A DNA stretch of 64,000 nt from Bergeyella zoohelcum ATCC 43767 (GTDB taxonomy: Bacteria > Bacteroidota > Bacteroidia > Flavobacteriales > Weeksellaceae): contig NZ_JH932293.1 in NCBI RefSeq assembly GCF_000301075.1, forward strand, positions 318,417 through 382,416. Reading direction: 5' to 3'. Made by a program: the position numbers and the translations under genes. Below are positions 1 through 9,492 of this stretch, one piece after another. The notes under the pieces were generated by a model. It was given only the letters and a program-made list of their open reading frames with translations, did not search any database and had not been told where the DNA came from. How positions within the stretch are numbered: position 1 is the stretch's first letter; each line of letters opens with the position of its first letter.

Positions 1-1047
1 ATCTTCTCTACAGAATTTGCCCTGAGACTGATGGGTGATGTTCAGGAATATTTTATCCAAAATAAAGTAAGAAATTTCTATTCGGTTTCCATTTCAGGCT
101 ACCATATTGCCGAAGCAGGAGCTAACCCGATATCCCAACTGGCATTCACACTAGCCAATGGCTTTACCTATGTGGAATATTACCTCAGTAGAGGCATGAA
201 TATCAATGATTTTGCACCCAACCTCTCTTTCTTTTTCTCCAATGGCATTGACCCAGAATATGCCGTTATCGGTAGAGTAGCGAGAAGAATTTGGGCAAAG
301 GCTATGAAAACAAAATACGGAGCCGATGAGCGAAGCCAAATGCTGAAATACCATATCCAAACCTCTGGACGCTCCCTTCATGCTCAGGAAATTGATTTCA
401 ATGATATCCGAACCACACTCCAAGCCTTGTACGCAATTTATGATAACTGCAACTCTCTACATACCAATGCCTATGACGAAGCCATCACTACACCTACCGA
501 GGAATCGGTGAGAAGAGCTATGGCGATTCAGCTCATCATCAACAAGGAGCTCGGGTTGGCAAAAAATGAAAATCCGCTCCAAGGGGCTTTCATCATCGAA
601 GAGCTTACGGATTTGGTGGAAGAAGCCGTCTATGCAGAATTTGACAAAATCACAGAAAGAGGTGGTGTACTGGGTGCTATGGAAACCATGTACCAGCGTT
701 CTAAAATTCAGGAGGAAAGCATGCACTATGAATGGCTAAAACATACGGGAGAATATCCTATCATTGGGGTAAATACCTTTTTGGGGAAAGATGGCTCTCC
801 TACTGTATTACCAGGGGAAGTCATCCGCTCTACCGAGGAAGAAAAACAACAGCAGATACAAAATCTTAGCGTTTTCCAGAAGGTGAACGAGCAGAAATCC
901 GAAGAACTACTGAAAGTATTACAATTGGCCGCCATTAACCAAGAAAATCTTTTCGAAGTCATGATGGAAGCGGTAAAACATTGCTCCCTCGGGCAAATTA
1001 CCAATGCCCTCTTTGAAGTAGGTGGTAAATACCGAAGAAATATGTAA
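1..1047 (+). CDS. icmF: Fused isobutyryl-CoA mutase, C-terminal part (5' end outside window)
   Basis: Adenosylcobalamin-dependent carbon-skeleton mutase interconverting isobutyryl-CoA and n-butyryl-CoA; IcmF proteins join a B12-binding domain, a MeaI-type GTPase chaperone and the mutase barrel. Only the last 348 codons are here. The reading frame is open from base 1, so the ATG at 31 is internal. Visible mutase signatures are [14 protein letters not shown] just after the edge, [15 protein letters not shown] in the middle (substrate pocket) and the terminal [10 protein letters not shown], which I associate with IcmF rather than with ordinary methylmalonyl-CoA mutase. The B12 and GTPase domains would lie to the left of the window, so the fusion itself is inferred from the C-terminus. 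A large-subunit methylmalonyl-CoA mutase is the alternative. Confidence 0.85.
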   Translation: MFSTEFALRLMGDVQEYFIQNKVRNFYSVSISGYHIAEAGANPISQLAFTLANGFTYVEYYLSRGMNINDFAPNLSFFFSNGIDPEYAVIGRVARRIWAKAMKTKYGADERSQMLKYHIQTSGRSLHAQEIDFNDIRTTLQALYAIYDNCNSLHTNAYDEAITTPTEESVRRAMAIQLIINKELGLAKNENPLQGAFIIEELTDLVEEAVYAEFDKITERGGVLGAMETMYQRSKIQEESMHYEWLKHTGEYPIIGVNTFLGKDGSPTVLPGEVIRSTEEEKQQQIQNLSVFQKVNEQKSEELLKVLQLAAINQENLFEVMMEAVKHCSLGQITNALFEVGGKYRRNM

Positions 1048-1169
1048 AAGCATCATGGAATTATCCTCTTCGTATGCATATGAAATGACGCTCAATTGTA
1101 AAAAAAATTGTATTTTTACCGATATTTTTTAGTTCAACTATTTAAAATAAACATTATAAACAAAAAATT

Positions 1170-2237
1170 ATGAGCAGAAAATTCCCAGCAGGTGTTGCCA
1201 CAGGAGCTTTGGTAACAGAAATTTTCGATTATGCTAAAGAAAATAAATTTGCACTTCCAGCAGTTAATGTAGTAGGTTCTAGTACCGTAAATGCTACAAT
1301 GGAAACGGCAGCTAAACTCAATGCACCCGTAATTATTCAGTTTTCTAATGGGGGGGCTGCTTTTAATGCAGGTAAAGGTTTGAGCAATGACGCTCAGAAA
1401 TCAGCAATCCTCGGGGGTATCGCTGGTGCGAAGCATATCCACGAATTAGCAGAAGCCTACGGAGCTACCGTAATTCTTCATACAGACCACTGTGCGAAGA
1501 AACTTCTTCCTTGGATAGATGGCTTACTAGATGCCAGCGAAGCATTTTATAAACAAACAGGAAAGTCTCTTTACTCATCGCACATGCTTGACCTTTCCGA
1601 AGAGCCATTGGTAGAAAATATGGACATCTCTTGCCAATATTTTGAAAGAATGGCAAAAATGGGAATGACCCTTGAAATAGAGCTTGGAATCACTGGGGGA
1701 GAAGAAGATGGTGTAGATAATAGTGATGTAGATTCTTCTAAACTATACACTCAGCCTGAAGAGGTAGCATACGCATATGAGAGACTGAAAGCCATTTCTG
1801 ATAATTTTACCATTGCAGCTGCTTTCGGAAATGTACACGGTGTGTACAAGCCAGGAAATGTGAAACTTACACCTAAGATTTTAGATAACTCTCAAAAATT
1901 CGTACAAGAAAAATTCGGAACGGGTATAAAACCTATTAACTTCGTATTCCACGGTGGCTCTGGTTCTTCACTAGAAGAAATCCGTGAGGCAATAGACTAT
2001 GGAGTAATCAAAATGAATATTGATACGGATTTACAGTTCGCTTATACAGAGGGGGTTCGTGATTATATGATGGAGAAAATAGAATATCTTAAGACTCAAA
2101 TCGGTAATCCAGAAGGAGAAGATAAGCCGAATAAAAAATTCTATGATCCAAGAGTTTGGGTGCGTAAAGGAGAAGAAACTTTCGTGCGTAGATTAACTCA
2201 AGCGTTCGAGGATTTGAACAATGTAAATACACTTTAA
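1170..2237 (+). CDS. fbaA: Class II fructose-bisphosphate aldolase
   Basis: Zinc-dependent aldolase of glycolysis and gluconeogenesis in the cytoplasm, cleaving fructose 1,6-bisphosphate into glyceraldehyde 3-phosphate and dihydroxyacetone phosphate. The 355 aa length fits the longer class IIA form. The zinc and catalytic segment LHTDHCAKK lies near residue 110, a further metal histidine is in [14 protein letters not shown], and the phosphate-binding loop reads FHGGSGSS near residue 265. It follows the mutase gene after a 122 bp gap and precedes accD by 65 bp; no terminator was seen between fbaA and accD, so the two may be co-transcribed. Codon use is clean, as expected for a highly expressed gene. 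Confidence 0.96.
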   Translation: MSRKFPAGVATGALVTEIFDYAKENKFALPAVNVVGSSTVNATMETAAKLNAPVIIQFSNGGAAFNAGKGLSNDAQKSAILGGIAGAKHIHELAEAYGATVILHTDHCAKKLLPWIDGLLDASEAFYKQTGKSLYSSHMLDLSEEPLVENMDISCQYFERMAKMGMTLEIELGITGGEEDGVDNSDVDSSKLYTQPEEVAYAYERLKAISDNFTIAAAFGNVHGVYKPGNVKLTPKILDNSQKFVQEKFGTGIKPINFVFHGGSGSSLEEIREAIDYGVIKMNIDTDLQFAYTEGVRDYMMEKIEYLKTQIGNPEGEDKPNKKFYDPRVWVRKGEETFVRRLTQAFEDLNNVNTL

Positions 2238-2302
2238 TCCACCAAAGGTTTGGAGTTTTTCAGCATAAACTCCAACCCTTTATAAATATAATTATTACGC
2301 AG

Positions 2303-3154
2303 ATGGCATTTGATTGGTTTAAAAGAAAAGCCCAAAACATTACCACTTCTACTGACCAGAAAAAAGATGTTCCTAAAGGGCTTTGGCATAAGACACCTTC
2401 AGGGAAAATAGTAGAGCATGAGGAGCTTAAGAGAAATAATTTCGTATCTCCAGAAGATGGTTTTCATGTAAGAATAGGAAGCCGTGAGTTTTTCTCCATT
2501 CTCTTTGATGATAGTAAATATAAAGAACTGGATACTAAGGTAGAAAGCATTGATATCTTAAACTTTAAGGATACTAAAGCCTATAGCGATAGACTGAAAG
2601 AGGTAAAATCTAAGACCAAACTGAATGACTCTATTTCTAACGCAGTAGGTAAGGTGAATGGCACGGAGATGGTCATTTCTTGTATGGATTTTGCTTTCAT
2701 CGGAGGTTCTTTAGGTTCTGTAATGGGAGAGAAGATACGCCGAGCGATAGATTATTGTATCAAAAATAAATTACCATACATGATCATCTGTCAGTCAGGA
2801 GGAGCCAGAATGCAGGAGGCTACTTATTCACTGATGCAATTGGCAAAAGTGCAGAGTAAATTAGCACAATTGGCAGATGCTAAACTTCCTTATTTGGCTT
2901 ACCTATGTGACCCTACATTTGGAGGAATTACCGCTTCTTTTGCTATGACTGCAGATCTTATTATGGCAGAACCTGGTGCACTCATCGGTTTCGCAGGTCC
3001 TAGAGTTATCCGTGAAACCATCGGTAAAGATTTACCTGAAGGTTTCCAAACATCAGAATTTTTACAAGAAAAAGGATTTGTGGATTTCATTGTAAAAAGA
3101 ACAGAAATTAAGGAAACTGTTTCTAAAGCAGTAAACTTGCTTTATACCAAATAA
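2303..3154 (+). CDS. accD: Acetyl-CoA carboxylase carboxyltransferase subunit beta
   Basis: Beta subunit of the carboxyltransferase that makes malonyl-CoA for fatty acid synthesis. The 283 aa protein shows the crotonase-like core: [19 protein letters not shown], then [20 protein letters not shown] and [20 protein letters not shown]. The E. coli enzyme starts with a four-cysteine zinc ribbon. Here the matching segment (residues about 24-60, [18 protein letters not shown] and following) has the right spacing but no cysteine, so the zinc site is gone. As far as I recall this is shared by other flavobacterial AccD proteins, so it is probably a lineage trait and not damage. A strong terminator follows at 3176. 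Confidence 0.95.
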   Translation: MAFDWFKRKAQNITTSTDQKKDVPKGLWHKTPSGKIVEHEELKRNNFVSPEDGFHVRIGSREFFSILFDDSKYKELDTKVESIDILNFKDTKAYSDRLKEVKSKTKLNDSISNAVGKVNGTEMVISCMDFAFIGGSLGSVMGEKIRRAIDYCIKNKLPYMIICQSGGARMQEATYSLMQLAKVQSKLAQLADAKLPYLAYLCDPTFGGITASFAMTADLIMAEPGALIGFAGPRVIRETIGKDLPEGFQTSEFLQEKGFVDFIVKRTEIKETVSKAVNLLYTK

Positions 3155-3175
3155 AATCAACGCATTAACGCTGAC

Positions 3176-3207
3176 TCTCACCTCTCACTGCTGAGGTGAG
3201 ATTTTTT
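3176..3207 (+). terminator. Intrinsic terminator after accD
   Basis: An 8 bp perfect stem, CTCACCTC (3177-3184) with GAGGTGAG (3193-3200), extends by one more T-A pair. It has an 8-base loop and is followed by a run of T at 3202-3207. It separates the fbaA-accD unit from the DUF6973 gene. Confidence 0.85.
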
Positions 3208-3225
3208 ATACCATTATAAATATTC

Positions 3226-3738
3226 ATGCAATCTTTAAAAGACATATTCCAAGCACTTTTTAGCCTTCATCCCAAACAACTTTTCCAGTTAGTACGCTTA
3301 GGGATTCAGCATCCTTTATTATGTATCCTCACATGGTATGCTACCTTTATTGCCTACCGAAAAGCATCAAAAATATATCCCAAAAAACATAGTAAAAATG
3401 GTAAGGAAAATGCGTTCAGACATGCTTTATGGACCAGTATGATTGCTAATTTTTGCACTAAAGTTACCTCTCCTCAAAAAGCAATGGACTTTAGCAAAAA
3501 AGCCACTGATCTGCACGAAGATTTATTTCCTAATACTCCGCTACAAAGGGCAATGGATTTACATAATAACCAGATAGGCCTCATGGTTTTCCAGCGAATT
3601 TTAAAAGGCGTACATAGGCAATTTATTGAAAAACAATTTCTCATTGATGAACTCCAAAAAATGCTCCCTAATGCTCAGCTGGTGCGTAACTTAGATGAAA
3701 TCAAAGGAAATGAAATGATATATATAGAAAAATCTTAA
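3226..3738 (+). CDS. DUF6973 domain protein
   Basis: A 170 aa protein of unknown function. The central part has the pattern I associate with DUF6973: ENAFRHALWTSMIANF near residues 60-76, then a D/H-containing stretch (ATDLHEDLFPNTPLQRAMD) and HNNQIGLMVF. The conserved His, Asp and Asn residues suggest a helical, possibly metal- or phosphate-binding fold, but no reaction is established. The N-terminus has one hydrophobic stretch (LCILTWYATFIAYR), so membrane association is possible. It stands alone, just after a terminator and convergent with murF-alr. Confidence 0.7.
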   Translation: MQSLKDIFQALFSLHPKQLFQLVRLGIQHPLLCILTWYATFIAYRKASKIYPKKHSKNGKENAFRHALWTSMIANFCTKVTSPQKAMDFSKKATDLHEDLFPNTPLQRAMDLHNNQIGLMVFQRILKGVHRQFIEKQFLIDELQKMLPNAQLVRNLDEIKGNEMIYIEKS

Positions 3739-3762
3739 CAAATCAGGTCATATATCAGCCTA

Positions 3763-6207
3763 CTAATCCTTTACATATACTCTTTTTACTCTTCTGGAAA
3801 TAGAAGTAAGCACTTCATAAGGAATGGTTTTACAATAGTGAGCAAACTCCTCTAGAGATGGATGACCATTAAAAATAATGACCTCATCTCCTTCTTTAGC
3901 GGGAATATCCTCAATATTGACCATCATCATATCCATACATACACTTCCTACAATGGGAACAATGGCGTTTTTTATCCCCACAAAACCCACACCATTGCTT
4001 AATAGCCTTGGAATACCATCTGCATAGCCCACAGGAATAGTGGCAATTCTAGTGTCCTTTTCTGCTTTGTATCTTCGTCCATAGCTCACAGATACATCTT
4101 TTTTTATCTCTGAAATCTGAGAAATAACCGACTTAAAAGCCACCGCAGGTTGTAATAGAGGCTTTACCTTTTCATTATAGCAAATCCCGACCATCCCTAT
4201 ACCTATTCTCACCATATCATATTGATATTCTGGATAATTTAAAATACCTGAAGAATTCAAAATATGCTGAATAGGCGTATAGCCTAGCCCTTGGATAAGC
4301 CGCTCTGATTGCCTTTCAAAGACTTCGAATTGCTGAAGTGTATATTCTCTTTCCGCTGGAATATCTGCACTAGAAAGATGACTGAAAATACTCTTCACAC
4401 GAATATTCATTTGTTTTAACCTTTGGATGAGCTCATCTAATTCATCTTCCTTAAAACCAAGCCTATGCATACCCGTCTCTAATTTAATATGAATAGGATA
4501 ATCACCCACAAAATCCGCTTGCTTTAGTTGTTGGTAAAACAATTCTAATACTCTAAAACTATAAATATTAGGTTCAAGATTAAAATCAATTACCGCATTA
4601 TAACTATGCTGTTCAGGATTCATCACAATAATGGGGGTAATGATGCCATTCTTTCTTAGCTCTACACCTTCGTCTGCCACTGCAACCCCTAGATAATCAA
4701 TATGATGATGCTGTAAAAATTCTGCTATTTCGTACCCTCCCAAACCATAAGAATACGCTTTTACCATTGCCATCATCTTCGTTTCTGGACGAAGGAATGA
4801 CTGATGTACCCTAATATTATGAAGCACCTTATTGAGATTCACCTCCAATACCGTTTCATGTTTTTGGAGTTCCAAATAGGTTTTTACTTTTTCCGTTTCG
4901 AACTTCCTTGCTCCTTTGAGAAGAATGAGCTGATTTTCTAATTTATTAAACTCCTGACTTTTAATCAGTTCAGAAATTTTATTAAAACTAAAACTCAATG
5001 CTTTGAAAAGCGATTGATATTTCTGAATCTCCTCCCCTACAAGGAATATCATATTAAAATTTTGTTCGTTGGTAAGGTCAGCCACCTCTTTATACAGCTC
5101 ATCAGCATTGTGTTTTTCTACGAAATCCGTAATAATCAATACCTTATTAGGTTTATTATATTCCTTAATAAATTGGTAAGCTATTTTAAGAGAGTCTAAA
5201 TCAAGATTAAAAGAATCATTGATAATAAGGTTATTACGGATACCATTTACCGCTTCTAAACGCATTTCTACGCTCTTTAAATGATGAATTTTCTCAATGA
5301 TTTTTTCCCGAGCATAACCCAAATGGTACAAAACGGTAATCACCGCCAAAGCATTCACTAAAGTAGCCTCATCTCTTTGATGAACGGGAAAAGAAAACAC
5401 TTCCCCCAAGCAGGTAACGGTAATATCTTTCGTTCTATCTTTCCAATCTGAAATGATATGAACATCATTGTGCTTTCCAAACCCATAAGAGATTAAATGT
5501 TTACTTGAATATTTTTCATTTAATATACTAAATGCCAAATCATTATCCCCATTAAAAACAATTACTTCAGAATTTTTAAATAGCGTAATTTTCTCTTCTA
5601 TAAGCTGTTTTTCATTTTGAAAATGAGCGATATGTGCCGAACCGATATGCGTAAGAATGCCTATTTTAGGAGAAAAAATCTCCTGAAGTTTTTCCATTTC
5701 ATTGGGCTTAGAAATGCCCACCTCAAAAATCCCTAACTGATGAGATGCATTAATTTTCAATAAAGACAAAGGCAATCCCAATTGGGAATTAAAACTCTTG
5801 GGACTTTTCACACAAGAAAAATCATCGGATAAACTCTGATAAAGCCACTCTTTGACAATGGTTTTTCCATTGCTTCCCGTAACACCTATGCTACTGATAT
5901 TGTATTGATTAAAATGATATCGGGCTAATTTTTGTACAAAATCAATGGCATTTTCTACTAAAAGCCAAGAAACTTCATCATTATCAATCGTTTTTTGCTC
6001 AGCAATAATTACATGAATACCTTTTTCAATGGCAGATGCAATGTATTTTTCTCCATTATTTTTCTCCGTTTTGATGGCTAAAAAAGCCGTATCCTGCACA
6101 GAATAAATAATACGGCTATCAAATGCCAAATTCTTTACCACCTTATTAGGGTCCCCTATCAGCTGAGCATTGGCAATTTCTGCAAGTTGTTGAGCGGTGT
6201 ATTTCAT
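3763..6207 (-). CDS. murF-alr: Bifunctional MurF ligase / alanine racemase
   Basis: An 814 aa fusion that supplies and uses D-alanine for peptidoglycan. Residues 1 to about 445 are MurF (UDP-MurNAc-tripeptide:D-Ala-D-Ala ligase) with the ATP loop GVTGSNGKT near residue 110 and NDSFNLDLDSLK later. Residues about 450-814 are a PLP-dependent alanine racemase, with the PLP lysine in MAMVKAYSYGLGGYEIAEF and conserved VRIGIGMVGI and VGSVCMDMMMV blocks. The fused form is characteristic of Bacteroidota. No separate D-Ala-D-Ala ligase gene lies nearby. The ORF is uninterrupted across both domains, and the ATG at 6207 begins a normal MurF N-terminus. Confidence 0.96.
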   Translation of the reverse strand: MKYTAQQLAEIANAQLIGDPNKVVKNLAFDSRIIYSVQDTAFLAIKTEKNNGEKYIASAIEKGIHVIIAEQKTIDNDEVSWLLVENAIDFVQKLARYHFNQYNISSIGVTGSNGKTIVKEWLYQSLSDDFSCVKSPKSFNSQLGLPLSLLKINASHQLGIFEVGISKPNEMEKLQEIFSPKIGILTHIGSAHIAHFQNEKQLIEEKITLFKNSEVIVFNGDNDLAFSILNEKYSSKHLISYGFGKHNDVHIISDWKDRTKDITVTCLGEVFSFPVHQRDEATLVNALAVITVLYHLGYAREKIIEKIHHLKSVEMRLEAVNGIRNNLIINDSFNLDLDSLKIAYQFIKEYNKPNKVLIITDFVEKHNADELYKEVADLTNEQNFNMIFLVGEEIQKYQSLFKALSFSFNKISELIKSQEFNKLENQLILLKGARKFETEKVKTYLELQKHETVLEVNLNKVLHNIRVHQSFLRPETKMMAMVKAYSYGLGGYEIAEFLQHHHIDYLGVAVADEGVELRKNGIITPIIVMNPEQHSYNAVIDFNLEPNIYSFRVLELFYQQLKQADFVGDYPIHIKLETGMHRLGFKEDELDELIQRLKQMNIRVKSIFSHLSSADIPAEREYTLQQFEVFERQSERLIQGLGYTPIQHILNSSGILNYPEYQYDMVRIGIGMVGICYNEKVKPLLQPAVAFKSVISQISEIKKDVSVSYGRRYKAEKDTRIATIPVGYADGIPRLLSNGVGFVGIKNAIVPIVGSVCMDMMMVNIEDIPAKEGDEVIIFNGHPSLEEFAHYCKTIPYEVLTSISRRVKRVYVKD

Positions 6208-6325
6208 TTGCTATGACTTTATTGTTCTCTTTTCAAAAAAGGGTCAATAAATGAGAAAATTTTATTCCTCATCCTCCCACTTAATTTCTTTCTCTCTTTC
6301 TTCAACATTAAATGAGAGTAGAGTT

Positions 6326-6700
6326 TTACTTATTCCTGTCTCTCAGATACTGAATTTCGCTTTTAAGTTGCTCTATAAGCTCATCTTTTACTCTGATAAG
6401 CTGATCTGTAATTTCTTTATTTTCTTGATAAAAATTTTCAATCTTTTGCTGAAAAATACTTTCATTATTATAGTTATTTTGCACAAAAGCGTTTTTATCT
6501 ACACTCAAAAATTCCTCAATGGGCGTTTCTAAAATAGCGGAAATACGAAAAAGTCTTTCTACAGTAAGTTTAGTTTCCCCTGTTTCTATTTTTCGGTAGG
6601 CAGCAGGCGTAAGCTCCAGTTCATCTGCCATATTCTCGTAAGTGTATCCTTTCCGGCTTCTATACTGAGTAATTTTATCGATAATTTTTTCTATTTCCAT
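6326..6700 (-). CDS. XRE-family HTH transcriptional regulator with coiled-coil tail
   Basis: A 124 aa DNA-binding protein. Residues 5-65 form a Cro/CI-type helix-turn-helix (KGYTYENMADELELTPAAYRKIETGETKLT, quoted here as the halves KGYTYENMADELEL and TPAAYRKIETGE), followed by the usual ALETPIEEFL-like closing helix. Residues about 85-124 are rich in E, K, Q and L in heptad-like spacing, so a coiled coil that dimerises the protein is likely. The upstream region carries three evenly spaced dyads (6710-6765), which makes autoregulation, and control of the divergent lipoprotein genes, the natural hypothesis. The targets are not known from sequence alone. Confidence 0.85.
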   Translation of the reverse strand: MEIEKIIDKITQYRSRKGYTYENMADELELTPAAYRKIETGETKLTVERLFRISAILETPIEEFLSVDKNAFVQNNYNNESIFQQKIENFYQENKEITDQLIRVKDELIEQLKSEIQYLRDRNK

Positions 6701-6709
6701 ATTTTTGTT

Positions 6710-6765
6710 TTTACCAAAAGTAAAAATTTTTATACTAATAGTAAAATTATTTTACAAAAAGTTAG
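6710..6765. promoter_or_regulatory. Triple dyad array, candidate operator of the XRE regulator
   Basis: Three 15 bp sites of the form TnTAC-N5-GTnAn: TTTAC CAAAA GTAAA (6710-6724), TATAC TAATA GTAAA (6731-6745) and TTTAC AAAAA GTTAG (6751-6765). Their centres are 21 and 20 bp apart, close to two helical turns, so bound dimers would sit on one face of the DNA. The first is only 9 bp upstream of the regulator's start codon and the third lies 23 bp before the -7 box of the divergent lipoprotein operon. Confidence 0.6.
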
Positions 6766-6787
6766 TTTAATCATAATGACTAGATGA

Positions 6788-6795
6788 TATTTTTG
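6788..6795 (+). promoter_or_regulatory. -7 box of lipoprotein operon
   Basis: TATTTTTG matches the Bacteroidota -7 element TAnnTTTG exactly and lies 21 bp before the ATG at 6817. No clear TTG is seen at the usual distance upstream; the dyad array occupies that region, which would fit a regulated promoter. Confidence 0.5.
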
Positions 6796-6816
6796 TAACT
6801 TAAAATTTTATTTAGC

Positions 6817-7314
6817 ATGAATATCAAAACTTTATCTATTTTGATGGCCATAGGGACTACCATGGTTTCTTGTGGTTCATGGGTAAGAATAGGAGACCTT
6901 ACTTCCATCAGTAATCGTAATATAGACGATAGTAAGAAATATGTACTCCTCCATAGAGATGTGGAAGCCGTTACTTCCTCCAGCTCTGATGCAATGGAAC
7001 AAGCCATAGATGAAATCACAAAGAAGCACGAAGGTGAATTTGTAAGAAATGTAAAAGTCTATGTAAAAGATAATGGTAAAAAGGTAAAAGTAATAGGCGA
7101 TGTATGGGGAACTCAAAGTACCAATGTCAATGTAATCGCTTCGGCAAATGCAAATATCCAATTAGAAATAGGAGACGCTGTAGTTTTTAAACAAAACGGA
7201 AAAATCATTGATGGAAGAATTATCGGTATTAATTCAAACAAACTCATCATTGAATATGGTAAAGGTAAAAAAACAGAGCTTAAATTTGACCAAGTAACAA
7301 AAACCAATAAATAA
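6817..7314 (+). CDS. Predicted lipoprotein, unknown function
   Basis: A 165 aa protein with a signal peptide ending in the lipobox VSC at residues about 17-19 (TTMVSCGSW), so it should be a lipid-anchored envelope protein. The mature part is soluble and rich in K, D and V; residues about 110-165 read like a small beta domain (DAVVFKQNGKIIDGRIIGIN, then KGKKTELKFDQV). I do not recognise a family. It is the first gene of a three-gene lipoprotein unit, 7 bp before the next start, opposite the XRE regulator. Confidence 0.75.
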   Translation: MNIKTLSILMAIGTTMVSCGSWVRIGDLTSISNRNIDDSKKYVLLHRDVEAVTSSSSDAMEQAIDEITKKHEGEFVRNVKVYVKDNGKKVKVIGDVWGTQSTNVNVIASANANIQLEIGDAVVFKQNGKIIDGRIIGINSNKLIIEYGKGKKTELKFDQVTKTNK

Positions 7315-7321
7315 TAATACC

Positions 7322-7711
7322 ATGAAGAAAACTCTATTCTTTTCACTTTTAGCTTCGCTATTCATATTGTTTCATTCTTGTAGAAAAGAGGATGATAAAA
7401 TAGCTGAAACCATTGTAAATATAAAAGTTCAAGACATTTCTGGAGCCAAACAAGGCGTTACGGTATATATGTTCAAAAAAGACCGTGGACCTGGTACTAC
7501 ATTTTTTAAGCCTTTTTTTGCAGACAAAACTGTAGTTACAGAAAGTAATGGTGTAGCGACTTTCAAGCTACAAGAGGTGTATGATTTAGAAGTAATTAAT
7601 CATCAAAGTACGCTTTATTTCGGAGTATTTGATAATAATACCCCAATAGGGCATGTAGGAGTAACCATTGAAAAAGGACAAACTAAATCCGCAACCATTA
7701 ATTTACAATAA
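7322..7711 (+). CDS. Predicted lipoprotein with small beta-sandwich-like domain
   Basis: A 129 aa protein with signal peptide and lipobox (LFHSCRKE, Cys about residue 20). The mature region has the layout of a prealbumin/carboxypeptidase-regulatory-like domain: IVNIKVQDISGAKQGVTVY, then an ESNGVATFKL turn and STLYFGVFDNNTP. It resembles the next gene in the same positions (NGVATFKL against KGEAVFDL, LYFGVF against FYFGAF), so the two look like old tandem duplicates. Role unknown; envelope location is inferred. Confidence 0.72.
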   Translation: MKKTLFFSLLASLFILFHSCRKEDDKIAETIVNIKVQDISGAKQGVTVYMFKKDRGPGTTFFKPFFADKTVVTESNGVATFKLQEVYDLEVINHQSTLYFGVFDNNTPIGHVGVTIEKGQTKSATINLQ

Positions 7712-7713
7712 TC

Positions 7714-8139
7714 ATGAAGAAAATTGTATTTATTTTTTCAATGGCACTTGCCATCATAGGATGTAGAGAAGAAAGTACCCATGAAACAAGCACCAGTTCT
7801 TCCTCTACTTCATCTACGGTTACTACCACTACTTCGGCAAAAATTACGGTATTAAAAAGCCCGAATAGCACTCCTCAGAAAAACATTTCAGTATTGATGT
7901 TTAAGAGCAAACCATCTATTACTGAAGCATTGCCTACTATTCTAAAAGAAGTAGTTACAAATGATAAGGGAGAAGCCGTTTTTGATTTATCCTCCATGGT
8001 AATTTCTAGTACAGGAGAGAAGTTCTATTTTGGAGCTTTCAGAAAAAATGGGGATAGCTATGTGCTTTTATCCACCTACTTTCCAGAGCTTACCATAAAG
8101 AAAAATGCAATTTCTTCTACTTATATCATTATTCAATAA
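7714..8139 (+). CDS. Predicted lipoprotein, paralogue of the preceding gene
   Basis: A 141 aa protein with lipobox AIIGCREE (Cys about residue 17), a Ser/Thr linker at residues 22-45 that probably spans from the lipid anchor to the domain, and a C-terminal domain with TNDKGEAVFDLSSM and FYFGAFRKNG. It starts 2 bp after the stop of the previous gene, so it is translationally linked to it. A perfect terminator follows. No known function; the shared fold with its neighbour is an inference from aligned motifs. Confidence 0.72.
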   Translation: MKKIVFIFSMALAIIGCREESTHETSTSSSSTSSTVTTTTSAKITVLKSPNSTPQKNISVLMFKSKPSITEALPTILKEVVTNDKGEAVFDLSSMVISSTGEKFYFGAFRKNGDSYVLLSTYFPELTIKKNAISSTYIIIQ

Positions 8140-8141
8140 CC

Positions 8142-8176
8142 AAAAAATCCGCTTCCAATGAAAGCGGATTTTTTTG
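8142..8176. terminator. Bidirectional terminator
   Basis: AAAATCCGCTT and AAGCGGATTTT form a stem around a short loop, with A-rich 5' and T-rich 3' flanks. It serves the lipoprotein operon on + and probably the DUF445 gene on -. Confidence 0.8.
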
Positions 8177-8185
8177 AATTATTTC

Positions 8186-9430
8186 TCAGCTACAATAATA
8201 AACAATAGTATAAATAATAAGCCCTACCAGTCCTCCTACTATCGTACCATTGATTCTAATAAACTGAAGGTCTTTGCCCACTTCTAATTCCAGCTTATTA
8301 GAAAGCTCCTTTCCTTCCCAATTTCCCACGGTGGAGCTAATTAATGTCCCAAACCGATGCCTATTTTTTAAGATAGTTTTGTATGCCGTAACGCGTACCC
8401 AATGGTCTATTTTATGCTGTAACTGTGCATTGGTTTGCAATTGTTCTGAAAATGATGATAAATTTTTGAGCAAATAAGTTTTTAGTAAAGAATTTTCACT
8501 TTCTAACGCTTCCATCAGCGTTCGTTTCAGAGATTGCCAAATATCTTTAGTGTATAATGCTATCGTATCCGATTTTAAAATCTCTTTTTTTGCCTTTTCA
8601 AATTCCATTTGCCACTTTTCATTGGTTTTCACCTCACCTATGAAAGTCTGTAATTGATGCGTAATTTCTCTCCTTAAATCATGATATGCATTCTGTTCTA
8701 CTTCTTCAAAATATTGCATCAATCCTCTAGTAATTTTCCCCGCAATAGCATCATCCACAAATTTAGGAATAATAGAAAAACTTTCTTTTTGCACCCTTTC
8801 TTGAATTATCTCTTGATGATTGGAAATATAATTTTTAATTTCCTTCGCAAGTGTAGTAATGAGTTTTTGGTGCATATTTTTCTGTAAAGCATAATCTAAA
8901 CCATTCCCCACAATGGTATTCATTTTCAGCTCAGCAATCATTTCTTCCGCCTTAGCATGAATTACCTTTAGCACCATTTCATCTTCTAATTTCTGAACAA
9001 TACCCAAAGCAATGTCTGAAATCTGCTCCACCAAAATCTTTTGATTTTGCTTTTTAGCCAGCCACTCTCCTATACCTGCGGAAACTTTGAGTTGCACTAT
9101 AAACGGTCTAATACTCTGTGGTGAGAGAAAATTTTCTACTACGAAATTACCAAGATTATCTCCTATCTGGTCTTTTTTATTTTGAATGAGATTGGTATGC
9201 GGAATTTTTAATCCCAGAGGATAATGAAACAATGCGGTAACGGCAAACCAATCTGCCAGAGCCCCCACCATTGCTGCCTCAGAAAAAGCTCTTACAAAAC
9301 CTATCCATGGAGCGTTATTCGTTTTTTGCAGGACGGTCATTACTATAAAAATAACCGCCATGAGAGTGAATAATCCTGTAGCGAAAAATTGATACTTTCT
9401 CAGTTGTTGCTTTTTTTGTTGTTCAGTCAT
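8186..9430 (-). CDS. DUF445 family inner-membrane protein
   Basis: A 414 aa protein of the DUF445 (YjiN-like) family. Two hydrophobic helices near residues 14-60 (FFATGLFTLMAVIFIVMTVL, then the DUF445 hallmark GALADWFAVTALFHYPLGL) are followed by a long charged helical region. The last 20 residues (GGLVGLIIYTIVYY) form a C-terminal membrane helix, preceded by FIRINGTIVG, another recognisable family signature. The function of the family is not established. It lies downstream of the act operon but behind a terminator, so it is probably transcribed separately or by read-through. Confidence 0.88.
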   Translation of the reverse strand: MTEQQKKQQLRKYQFFATGLFTLMAVIFIVMTVLQKTNNAPWIGFVRAFSEAAMVGALADWFAVTALFHYPLGLKIPHTNLIQNKKDQIGDNLGNFVVENFLSPQSIRPFIVQLKVSAGIGEWLAKKQNQKILVEQISDIALGIVQKLEDEMVLKVIHAKAEEMIAELKMNTIVGNGLDYALQKNMHQKLITTLAKEIKNYISNHQEIIQERVQKESFSIIPKFVDDAIAGKITRGLMQYFEEVEQNAYHDLRREITHQLQTFIGEVKTNEKWQMEFEKAKKEILKSDTIALYTKDIWQSLKRTLMEALESENSLLKTYLLKNLSSFSEQLQTNAQLQHKIDHWVRVTAYKTILKNRHRFGTLISSTVGNWEGKELSNKLELEVGKDLQFIRINGTIVGGLVGLIIYTIVYYCS

Positions 9431-9443
9431 ACAGCAAATTTAA

Positions 9444-9471
9444 ACAAAAAAGCCCTCATTCAGAGGGCTTT
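9444..9471 (-). terminator. Terminator of the act operon
   Basis: AAAGCCCTC (9449-9457) and GAGGGCTTT (9463-9471) form a 9 bp stem with a 5-base loop. On the minus strand the stem is followed by a T-run (+ strand A-run 9445-9450). Confidence 0.85.
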
Positions 9472-9492
9472 AAATATATTCTTTTTTCCTAT

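Noticed and set aside
6251-6532. 93-codon plus-strand ORF
   Set aside because: It lies antisense to the well-supported XRE regulator gene.
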